Shown one piece after another: positions 1-7,719 of a stretch of 64,000 nucleotides of DNA. The notes beneath the pieces were generated by a model. It was given only the letters and a program-made list of their open reading frames with translations, made no database searches and had not been told where the DNA came from. Position 1 is the stretch's first letter. The number at the start of each line of letters is the position of its first letter. Source of the DNA: an uncultured Clostridia bacterium (GTDB lineage: Bacteria; Bacillota; Clostridia; Christensenellales; UBA1242); assembly GCA_934747805.1 (NCBI GenBank), contig CAKVHC010000001.1:1-64000 (forward strand). The letters are read 5' to 3'. The translations under genes and the position numbers were made by a program.

Positions 1-508
1 AGAAAAGCCAGTCTACTGAGCCGATATGAGCAACGGCAATAAAGACAATGCCCACCGCCAAAACGAGATAAAACAATTCGGCAATTCGTCCCAAATTCCT
101 TATGCCTTTTGAGGTCATATATCCAATGGTAGCCACGATTGGCAAAACGAAATAGTACCACGCAAAGTTATCTTCATACAAATTGAACACCATAAATGCG
201 TCAAGTTCGGTCAACACTTTAATGACCGATGTCAAATATGCGAGCAAAAGTATTGACAGCACAATCTTACTCACCACTTTGCCATACAATGCACAAAGAA
301 ACTCATAAAAATTACGTTTGCCAGACTTTCTTAGCATGTACATGATTAGGACAATCGCCAAAATGTCTATCAACAGGTTAGCCATAATCACAAACCAACT
401 ATCTTGCTTGGCGGTGCGGAAAACTCTGGCAGGCAACGAGATAAAGTTTAGTGTCATCAAATGAAGAAATATCATCACTGTAAGTTGGTGCAAAGAAATC
501 TTTTTCAT
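1..508 (-). CDS. Spore germination permease, GerAB/GerB type (3' end outside window)
   Basis: About 169 residues are visible before the window edge. The reading begins MKKISLHQLTVMIFLHLM and contains at least five hydrophobic segments, typical of the APC-superfamily spore germination permeases (GerAB, GerBB, GerKB) that form the integral-membrane B subunit of germinant receptors in the inner spore membrane. The ATG (508-506) shares one base with the TAA stop of the upstream GerAA-type gene (TAATG), so the two are translationally coupled, as usual in gerA operons. The family normally has about 360 residues, so roughly half is missing here; a GerAC lipoprotein would be expected beyond the left edge. 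The substrate cannot be read from the sequence. Confidence 0.85.
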   Translation of the reverse strand, partial: MKKISLHQLTVMIFLHLMTLNFISLPARVFRTAKQDSWFVIMANLLIDILAIVLIMYMLRKSGKRNFYEFLCALYGKVVSKIVLSILLLAYLTSVIKVLTELDAFMVFNLYEDNFAWYYFVLPIVATIGYMTSKGIRNLGRIAELFYLVLAVGIVFIAVAHIGSVDWLF

Positions 509-1938
509 TATTTCAACCTCACTCTATTCTTAGTTTTCGGCAAGATTGAGAAAGGACGAGTGCGCATATCTCTAATTTCCTTTCTATAAACCCAGTCTTG
601 CATGTCTGCGCTATGATAAGGTGCTATTGGTGCTAGATAACTTGCACCGTACGCATCAAAATCGCTTAGGTGAGAAATCATTACCATACTTGCAAGCATT
701 ATTCCATACAGTCCCAGTACTGCCCCTGCAAAAACGAAGATTAGTCTAAGTTCGCTGAGTTGCTCGCTTTGTCCTGGCACAATGTAGAATGTCAGACCAG
801 AAAGTGCGACGAGCATGACTGCTGGCGGACTCACTAGCCCTGCTTGCACGGCTGTGTCGCCCAAAATAAGTGCTCCCACAATGCTGAGAGCCATGCCTAA
901 ATGGCGTGGCATTCGTAGGCTGGCGTCGTATAGAATTTCAAACAATAATATAATGAACAAAATTTCAACAAACGGCGAGAAAGGAATGCCTTGAGTGCTG
1001 TTTAAAATGCTCACCAGAAAGTCGATTGGAAAGACTTTGTAATGATACAACTGCAACGCCAAATACATGCCTGGCAACAAAAATGCCATAATCACCCCAC
1101 CGATACGCAAAGCACGCAAGAAGTTGGAGTGCACATGTGATTCGTAATAATCCTGGCTGTTTTGCAGGTCTTCAAACAATATGTATGGCAGAGTAAGAAC
1201 GAATGGTGAGCCGTCAACAATGATCGCCACACGTCCTTCCAAAAGTTTGGCCGTGACAATGTCCGGTTTTTCTGTGTGACCTATCTGCTTAAAGAGTGTG
1301 CCCTTTTTGGTGCACAAAAAGTCTGCAATATATGAACTATCCAAAATGCCGTCAATCTGAATCTTTTTAATCTTCTCAGTTATCTCTTTTACGACTTTTT
1401 TATCTGCAATATTGTTGATATACATTATGTAGACGTCTGTCTGCGTATATTTGCCTACAGTCTGGTTGTCAATGCACAAGTCAGGCGTAGCAAGGCGTTT
1501 TCTTATGAGTGCAAGGTTGACTTTGGCGCTCTCGACAAAGCCCTCACGTGGACCTTTGACCACCGCACTGGTCGGCGGCTCGACAACAGCACGTCCTGTG
1601 ATAAGTTCACAGTCCACCCCCATCATTTTGTCGCCTATGCATACAATGGCATAACCTTTCAAAATCTTTTCTACCGCAGTTTTTACATCTTCTATGTCGA
1701 CGAGCTCTTGCGTTGACAATACCTGCTCACGCAAAAACTTGTCCAAAGGCAAACTGCACTTTTGACTAAATTCATTTATGCTTCTTAAAATGGTGTCTTC
1801 AATCTTTTCTGGGTCGGTCAATTCATTGATAAACACCACGTCCACTTTTTGACGGCAAAAAAGCACTGTCCTTTTTGTCAAATCGGCAGGAGAGGACAAT
1901 GCTTTTTTAATTTTTTCGTAATTTGTCTGCTCTCTCAT
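508..1938 (-). CDS. Spore germination protein, GerAA family (germinant receptor A subunit)
   Basis: The product of 476 residues has the GerAA layout: a soluble N-terminal half (about 1-270) with the family motif region around 'GDKMMGVDCELITGRAVVEP' and 'VKGPREGFVES', then about five membrane segments (280-430) and a short basic tail. GerA-type A subunits assemble with the B permease and a C lipoprotein in the spore inner membrane and respond to small-molecule germinants. The length fits the family. It is the first gene of the operon and its stop overlaps the next start by one base. A sigma-G-like promoter (1944-1972) puts the -10 element directly before the ATG with no Shine-Dalgarno sequence, which suggests forespore expression from a leaderless message. 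Confidence 0.93.
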   Translation of the reverse strand: MREQTNYEKIKKALSSPADLTKRTVLFCRQKVDVVFINELTDPEKIEDTILRSINEFSQKCSLPLDKFLREQVLSTQELVDIEDVKTAVEKILKGYAIVCIGDKMMGVDCELITGRAVVEPPTSAVVKGPREGFVESAKVNLALIRKRLATPDLCIDNQTVGKYTQTDVYIMYINNIADKKVVKEITEKIKKIQIDGILDSSYIADFLCTKKGTLFKQIGHTEKPDIVTAKLLEGRVAIIVDGSPFVLTLPYILFEDLQNSQDYYESHVHSNFLRALRIGGVIMAFLLPGMYLALQLYHYKVFPIDFLVSILNSTQGIPFSPFVEILFIILLFEILYDASLRMPRHLGMALSIVGALILGDTAVQAGLVSPPAVMLVALSGLTFYIVPGQSEQLSELRLIFVFAGAVLGLYGIMLASMVMISHLSDFDAYGASYLAPIAPYHSADMQDWVYRKEIRDMRTRPFSILPKTKNRVRLK

Positions 1939-1943
1939 ACTTC

Positions 1944-1972
1944 TATTATGAGAGAAAATTGTAATTTTATGC
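1944..1972 (-). promoter_or_regulatory. Sigma-G-like promoter of the gerA-type operon
   Basis: Read on the minus strand, GCATA and CATAATA are separated by 17 bases. This matches the forespore sigma-G consensus (gHATR, 17-18 bp, CATnHTA). The CATAAT hexamer ends 6 bases before the ATG at 1938. The site lies in the last bases of the upstream lipoprotein gene and the short gap after it. The match is seen in the sequence; use by sigma-G is inferred from the match and the germination gene behind it. Confidence 0.65.
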
Positions 1973-4900
1973 TGACTTGCCAGTCAAAATGCCAAATCTA
2001 AATCCGTCGTCTTGGATGGTGTTGTAGCTGGTGCATTCTTCATAGGCAACGCCTGCAATGGCTACGGCTTTGCTTACAACGTCATTGTAATAAGCTTGGT
2101 TGTGTCTATCTTTGAGATATTCATCGCTCATTCTAAATTCTAGCACATTGCCTTTGAAATTAGAAGAGTAGGCAAACTGCATCAGTTCAGCCAATTCATA
2201 TTCGTCATTGACAACCAAATCGATTACTTTGCCACCATAAGAATATGTTTCGTTGGCAAAATAGTTGTAGTTATCATTACATCTATAGCTTGCATTAGTG
2301 TTGGCACGCAAAGGATAATCTTCTCTGTGTGTGCGTGAAATATATTCGTCACTCTTTAAGAAATATTGATGCAAAGCACTTGCTTGGTACGAATTTTTCA
2401 GAATTTTAACTTGATCGTCCCATGTGGAGTCAACTACATACCATTTGTCAATCAAGAAAACCTTGTTCCAAGCGTGCGCACCCCAAGTGGATTCTTGATT
2501 TTGTCTACCACCAGCACCGTTGCACTTGTAACAATCAATGCCTTCAATCTGACACAACAGCACAAACGCTTTGGCAATGCCGTCGCACACAGCCTTTGAG
2601 TGAATATTGCCGTCTGTCCAGTTGTAGAACACGCCTTCAAGGTGGAATGGGCTGTATTGACCTATCGTGTCAACATCGCCACCTTCTTGATAAAATACAT
2701 TTGTGAACGCCACAATGTCATAATCATACACATTTACACGTGTAAGCCAATCGTATATGGCGACAATCTTTTCGTATGTGGTGAAATCGTCATTTATTAT
2801 ACGACGCAAAACATATTTTGCATTGTCATACACTGTCTTAGCCACGTCGCTATTGCCCACAAACTTTGGACGTGCGCCATACTGCACTGCCATAAACAAC
2901 TGGTCGGTATTTGTCACAGGCACAACAGTCTTTGAGCTGGCATTAATTCCAAAGTCGTCGTAATCGTCACTACGAGTGCGTGCATTGTCGTCAATGTAAT
3001 TGACCGGCTGGTTAGGATTATTAATAACTGTAAGTCGCTCAGACAAGTATTGATTTATCCCCTCTTGATTGTACAGATTAGGGTTCTTCTCCACTTCGGC
3101 GGTGTAAGTAAACTCTTCGCCGTGGTTTTCTTGCATTTTGTCTTCGTAAACGCAAAGGTAAATGCGGTTGGCACTTTTTTCTTCTATGATTGCATTTGCT
3201 ATTGAGAAATACTCTGGGTAGTTCTGGAACATAAGCGAATACAGATTTTTATACGTGTCGATATTTCTCGAACTTATGGTAAAATCTGGGTCATATTCTT
3301 TCACGCCCGCAACAAGTTGAGTATAGCCATTAGGGAAATAGAGCTTGAAACCAAATTTTGTTGTACCATTTGGTAGAGTTATGGTGTTGCGATATAGGTA
3401 GTTGTACCAAACGGCGAGTTTGAATTCTTTGTAGGTATCAATGTACATATCTATATCTTCACCGTTCATGAATACGTCACAACGCATGTAGTCATACTGG
3501 TTTGTAAATTCATGCTTGTAAGTGTATGTGGTGTATTCACTATCTGTGTACGCACCGATGCCCACCGACTGTATCATGATTTTGTAGTCGCCTTCGTGCT
3601 TGATATATTTCGTTATATCCACTTTGTTGGTCGTGGCAGAGAAAACGTCTTCTTCGTTTATTTTGATATTATATTTCGCACTATTGTCCACTGCATTAAA
3701 ATTCAGATACATTGTTTCGCTATCTTTCTGTTTACTTACAGAGATGTTGTTAGGTGGTACAAGAGTGATATCTTTTTCAAAATACACTTCTTTCGTCACC
3801 ACACTGCTACGATAATATCCCCAACCTATTGCCTGAACGGTAACTTTATATCTACCAGCCTTTTTTAGCAAATCGGTGATATTAGGATTGGTGTTAGGGT
3901 TATCTTTGTCAATGCGGTTGTTCGCACTGTCATAAACGGCAATCTCGTAACCTTTTGCGTTCTCCACTGGAGTGAAGTTGACGATTACACTGCCATCTTC
4001 TTTAAACTCTACGCTCACATTTTTTGGCATTTCGAGTTGAACATATTTGATGACGGTTGTCACAACGTATGCGGACTGGGTGTAATAACTGTTTTCGCTT
4101 GGCAAAGCACGTACTTTGAACGTGTATTCGTCGGCAACCACATAGTCACGGCTAATGTCAAGGTAGTTGTCTTTAGTTTCAAAACGCAAACTGTTGATAT
4201 ACACTTCATAACTATCCGCATTGGCAACTGCAGACCAACGCAAAATTGGACTAGTGCCAGACACGTCTAATTTAATATTGGCAGGAGTATCCAAAGTTTT
4301 GCGATATTCAAACAAGAATTCGTCCGACTTTTCACCGTCACGATACAAACTGATAGTTGGTGCAACTGCTTGAACGGCAAAATTGTAACTATCTGGCTGA
4401 CTTAATAGTGAAGTGACGTCCACAGGACTTGTCACTACGCCTATTTTTGCAAGTGAGCCGTTTACATAGATTTTATAACTGTCAGCGTGTGCTATTTCAT
4501 CATTAAAGTACAACAAATTCTGTCTTAAACCGCCGTCCGTCAACACGTCTTCTACTCTAACGCCGTCAACCTTATCCAGTGTGACGAGGTGCGTATAGAC
4601 TAGTTCGCCTGAATAGTTGGATGAGTATTTGGTCGATGTTTCATTTGGAATTGCCATTACACTCAAGGTGTAACTCTTAGCTTCGGTGAAATAATCGTCA
4701 AGGACAAAACTGTTTGTCTCTGAGATATAATCTACGCCGTCAATTCTAACTTTATATTTACAATCTGTGCCAACACTCTTCCAAGTGAATACTAGGTTTT
4801 CACCCACATTCATTACTTGCAACGCACTTGGCGTGTCGTACAAAACTACTTCTTGATAGGTCGTCTTGTCCGATATTGTTGAACTTGTGAAATGGTCATA

Positions 4901-5971
4901 GCCTACGGCCTGCACTTGATAATCTATTTGACCGTTGGCATCAAGCAGACCCTTTGGCACAACGATTTGAGTGGCGTTGACGCCGGAAGCATACATTTCC
5001 CCACGCAAGTACACGTTGTAAGTGTGAGCATTGTTCACCTTTGACCAGCTGAGCAACAAATCGTCTACATTATCCTTAATTGCATTGAGGGTTGGAGTGT
5101 CTAAGCGGATGAATTTATCGTAGTAAGTCTGAACTGAATAGTCGCTTTCGGTGTAATATGCTGAAGCGTTCGACTTTACAGACACATAATATCTTTGTGG
5201 TTTGGAAAAATCATATTCCAAAAGATTGAGTTTAACTGATGTATCGTTTGCCTGCAATGTTTGACCATTGATATTGATTGTGTAAGAATTTGCTCCATCC
5301 ACGTCTTTGAAAAGCAATACAACGTCATTCTCTACTGGCTGAATGGTCAGGTCAGTAGGTGTTGAGTGTTTGACTATGTGTGCATAGCTGATGCTGTCGC
5401 TTGGTTCACTGGAAGCTACATTTGTGGCTGTCGAGTTGGCGATTACACTAAAACTATATCTACCTGCTTGCTTTAGGTCACTAGAGAAATTGTATCTATT
5501 TGATGCTGTGTAATATCTCTCAACATTGCCGTCTGGACGAGTCAACATGACAGTGTAACTATCTACAGCAAAATCTTTCTGCCACCAAACCGTCTTTTCA
5601 GTGATTTTGAGCGTCGGACTAGCGAGTGTGGTGGAGTTTGTATATAACTTAACTTCGCTAAACGCACTATTTTTGTATCCGTCCTTGCCATTGGCACGAA
5701 CGCATATCTCATAGGTCTTGGCTTCGGTGATAAGATGTGAAATATCTAAATAAGAATTGTATGTATCGTTGTCAGCTCCGTCAACTCGTACGGTGAAACT
5801 AGAAACATTCTCCATATTCGAGTCAATCAGCACAACCTTGTCTTCGTTAATACTGAAGTTCGGCACATCTACAGTGCCCTTGCTGCCAGAGAAAGTGCAC
5901 GCCGAAAAAAGCGACACAAAACTTACGCCAATCGCTAGCAAAAATATCTTAAAAATATGTTTCTTATTCAT
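1967..5971 (-). CDS. Large lipoprotein with Fn3-like repeats and C-terminal transglutaminase-like domain
   Basis: A 1334-residue secreted lipoprotein. The signal peptide ends in the lipobox-like 'LFSAC' near residue 25. The middle holds roughly nine to ten beta-rich modules of about 90 residues that resemble fibronectin type III or cadherin-like folds, with recurring patterns such as 'SYTVxxxG' and 'ANSYxVYINS'. The C-terminal 300 residues contain a transglutaminase/protease-like core with the catalytic order Cys (in VCDGIAKAF, about 1129), His (in GAHAWNKV, about 1166) and Asp (in VVDSTWDD, about 1181). The start is set at 5971, where GTAGGTGTGT precedes ATG; a GTG lies two codons upstream. 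It probably cross-links or cleaves cell-surface proteins, but no substrate can be named. It ends 29 bp before the gerAA start on the same strand. Confidence 0.8.
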   Translation of the reverse strand: MNKKHIFKIFLLAIGVSFVSLFSACTFSGSKGTVDVPNFSINEDKVVLIDSNMENVSSFTVRVDGADNDTYNSYLDISHLITEAKTYEICVRANGKDGYKNSAFSEVKLYTNSTTLASPTLKITEKTVWWQKDFAVDSYTVMLTRPDGNVERYYTASNRYNFSSDLKQAGRYSFSVIANSTATNVASSEPSDSISYAHIVKHSTPTDLTIQPVENDVVLLFKDVDGANSYTININGQTLQANDTSVKLNLLEYDFSKPQRYYVSVKSNASAYYTESDYSVQTYYDKFIRLDTPTLNAIKDNVDDLLLSWSKVNNAHTYNVYLRGEMYASGVNATQIVVPKGLLDANGQIDYQVQAVGYDHFTSSTISDKTTYQEVVLYDTPSALQVMNVGENLVFTWKSVGTDCKYKVRIDGVDYISETNSFVLDDYFTEAKSYTLSVMAIPNETSTKYSSNYSGELVYTHLVTLDKVDGVRVEDVLTDGGLRQNLLYFNDEIAHADSYKIYVNGSLAKIGVVTSPVDVTSLLSQPDSYNFAVQAVAPTISLYRDGEKSDEFLFEYRKTLDTPANIKLDVSGTSPILRWSAVANADSYEVYINSLRFETKDNYLDISRDYVVADEYTFKVRALPSENSYYTQSAYVVTTVIKYVQLEMPKNVSVEFKEDGSVIVNFTPVENAKGYEIAVYDSANNRIDKDNPNTNPNITDLLKKAGRYKVTVQAIGWGYYRSSVVTKEVYFEKDITLVPPNNISVSKQKDSETMYLNFNAVDNSAKYNIKINEEDVFSATTNKVDITKYIKHEGDYKIMIQSVGIGAYTDSEYTTYTYKHEFTNQYDYMRCDVFMNGEDIDMYIDTYKEFKLAVWYNYLYRNTITLPNGTTKFGFKLYFPNGYTQLVAGVKEYDPDFTISSRNIDTYKNLYSLMFQNYPEYFSIANAIIEEKSANRIYLCVYEDKMQENHGEEFTYTAEVEKNPNLYNQEGINQYLSERLTVINNPNQPVNYIDDNARTRSDDYDDFGINASSKTVVPVTNTDQLFMAVQYGARPKFVGNSDVAKTVYDNAKYVLRRIINDDFTTYEKIVAIYDWLTRVNVYDYDIVAFTNVFYQEGGDVDTIGQYSPFHLEGVFYNWTDGNIHSKAVCDGIAKAFVLLCQIEGIDCYKCNGAGGRQNQESTWGAHAWNKVFLIDKWYVVDSTWDDQVKILKNSYQASALHQYFLKSDEYISRTHREDYPLRANTNASYRCNDNYNYFANETYSYGGKVIDLVVNDEYELAELMQFAYSSNFKGNVLEFRMSDEYLKDRHNQAYYNDVVSKAVAIAGVAYEECTSYNTIQDDGFRFGILTGKSA

Positions 5972-6117
5972 ACACACCTACTACGAGCATAATATAATTT
6001 TATTATATATTATATAAGGAAAAAAAATCAAATGTATTGGCGAAAATATTTGCCAATTTCTAGTCGGCAGTGTTCTAAAATCTTTGTGTTAAACATAAAA
6101 CAAAATGAGGTATAAGT

Positions 6118-6852
6118 ATGTTTAATGTAACGGAATTTCTATCAAAGCCTGTGCTGGCTCTTTATGAAGGCGAGATTTTGGGTGAAGTGAGTGACCTAAT
6201 TTTCGACGACAAACTCAAGAATCTCAATTACATCAAAATTGTGGACAAAGAAAACGAGGCTGAAATGTTTGTCAAGCCTTCCGCCATTTACAATGTGGGC
6301 AAAAACGCAATCACAATAAAAAACAAATCGCTCGTGGTTGACAAACCTGAAATGGAAAAGTATTTGCGCAACGTCATTGGAGCAAAAGCGTTTACAATTG
6401 ACGGTGAATTTGTGGGCAAACTCACAAATATTGCACTCAACAATTTGCGTGGAGTGGTTAAAGAATTTGAATTCGGCGAAAGCAAAATCGATGCCACTCG
6501 TCTGGCTAGTGCTTGTCAAAACAGCATTGTCTTTTTAGGCGAAAATAGCAAGGTCAAAGTGTCACGTTTTAAAAACATTTTGCACAAGCCAAAAAATAAA
6601 AAAGTTGAACCAAAACCTGTAGAAACTTTGACTGTGGCTGAGCCAGAAATTGAGTTGAAACCTGTTGAGCCAGTCTATGTGGAAAATCAGAATAGAGGAA
6701 TAAGTTTTATCGTTGGCAAAATTTGCACACGTGACATATACGGCATTAATGATACGATAATCATCAAAAAAGGTAGTCGCATCAACAACACCGTTATTGA
6801 CACTGCAACTAAATATGGCAAACTAAAAGAATTAATGATTTTTTGCGAATAA
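6118..6852 (+). CDS. PRC-barrel domain protein, two barrels
   Basis: A 244-residue soluble protein. Residues 5-75 ('KPVLALYEGEILGEVSDLIF') and about 85-150 ('GAKAFTIDGEFVGKLTNIAL') each look like a PRC-barrel half, the fold found in RimM and in photosystem and YlmC-like proteins. A proline- and glutamate-rich linker (165-190) joins them to a short C-terminal domain (192-244). PRC barrels generally bind RNA or protein partners; the role here is unknown. GAGG lies seven bases before the ATG. The gene stands alone between the divergent lipoprotein gene and a terminator at 6923-6951. Confidence 0.7.
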   Translation: MFNVTEFLSKPVLALYEGEILGEVSDLIFDDKLKNLNYIKIVDKENEAEMFVKPSAIYNVGKNAITIKNKSLVVDKPEMEKYLRNVIGAKAFTIDGEFVGKLTNIALNNLRGVVKEFEFGESKIDATRLASACQNSIVFLGENSKVKVSRFKNILHKPKNKKVEPKPVETLTVAEPEIELKPVEPVYVENQNRGISFIVGKICTRDIYGINDTIIIKKGSRINNTVIDTATKYGKLKELMIFCE

Positions 6853-6922
6853 TTTATCTTTTAATTAATAATTAAAAATTAATTTATGATTCATTAATTA
6901 TCTAAATTAGTTTAAAAAAAAT

Positions 6923-6951
6923 AAAAAATGCAGAAAAATACTGCATTTTTT
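6923..6951. terminator. Bidirectional rho-independent terminator
   Basis: The arms AAAAAATGCAG and CTGCATTTTTT surround a 7-nt loop. The A and T runs on both sides let it serve the PRC-barrel gene (+) and the ferritin-like gene (-). The surrounding 6853-7058 is very AT-rich and has no gene I can support. Confidence 0.8.
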
Positions 6952-7058
6952 AATGATTTTTATGTATTTTTACTTGTTTTTTAATTTTTTATATTTATTT
7001 AATGTAAGATTAAAATTAAAAAATAAAATATATTTAATTAAATTTAAATATCCTAAAA

Positions 7059-7574
7059 TTATTTTCCGAAAAATTCTACTTGTTTATACAACTCTTCGAA
7101 TGTCTGCAAATGACATTTCTCGTCTTCTGCTATACGCAAGAAAAGTTGTCTTAGTGATTCGTTGCTCACCTTGTCTGCCGCACAAGTATAGTCATAAATG
7201 GCTTGCGATTCACTCTTAACATTGGCTCTCAACATATCTATTAGACGAGGTGAATAGTTGGCATAGCTTGTCGTGAACCACTGACCTTTTGCGTCCTTAA
7301 ATTCTGGCTTTGCTCCAAAGCACATCATGGCCGAACAAAGCAGCTCCAAGTGGTGCATTTCAACGATAGAGATTTCTTCAAAAATTTTGCTTATCTCTTC
7401 ACTCATCTTGCTCGCAACTACTTGCTGATATGTATATTGTGTAATGGCTGTGTACTCACCAGCTTTATCGTTTGCCAGATTTCTGAGAATGGCAACGCAC
7501 TGTGGATTTGGAACACAATTTTTTAGCTCAGGATATGGTGCATCGGCACGCAATTTAATATTTTCAAATTTCAT
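7059..7574 (-). CDS. Ferritin-like di-iron/manganese protein (rubrerythrin or Mn-catalase-like)
   Basis: A four-helix ferritin-like protein of 171 residues. Carboxylate/histidine pairs sit in 'DKAGEYTAITQYTYQ', 'ISIVEMHHLELL', 'VKSESQAIYDYTCA' and 'IAEDEKCHLQTF', the expected order of ligands for a dinuclear metal site. Such proteins detoxify peroxide or oxygen in anaerobes. It has no rubredoxin-like Cys4 domain, unlike the rubrerythrin at 62081. The start is set at 7574 because GGGTG lies just upstream; a longer reading from 7613 has no ribosome site. Exact metal and reaction are not deducible. Confidence 0.75.
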   Translation of the reverse strand: MKFENIKLRADAPYPELKNCVPNPQCVAILRNLANDKAGEYTAITQYTYQQVVASKMSEEISKIFEEISIVEMHHLELLCSAMMCFGAKPEFKDAKGQWFTTSYANYSPRLIDMLRANVKSESQAIYDYTCAADKVSNESLRQLFLRIAEDEKCHLQTFEELYKQVEFFGK

Positions 7575-7719
7575 TTTTATCACCCAATTATTTTTATGAA
7601 AAATAGTTTTCATTTGCTACTAATTTTTTTATTGTAAAATAATATATATTAATAAATATTTGATTTTATTTTATTTTTGATATAAAATATTCCTATATAA
7701 CTATAATAAAGAGAGAATT

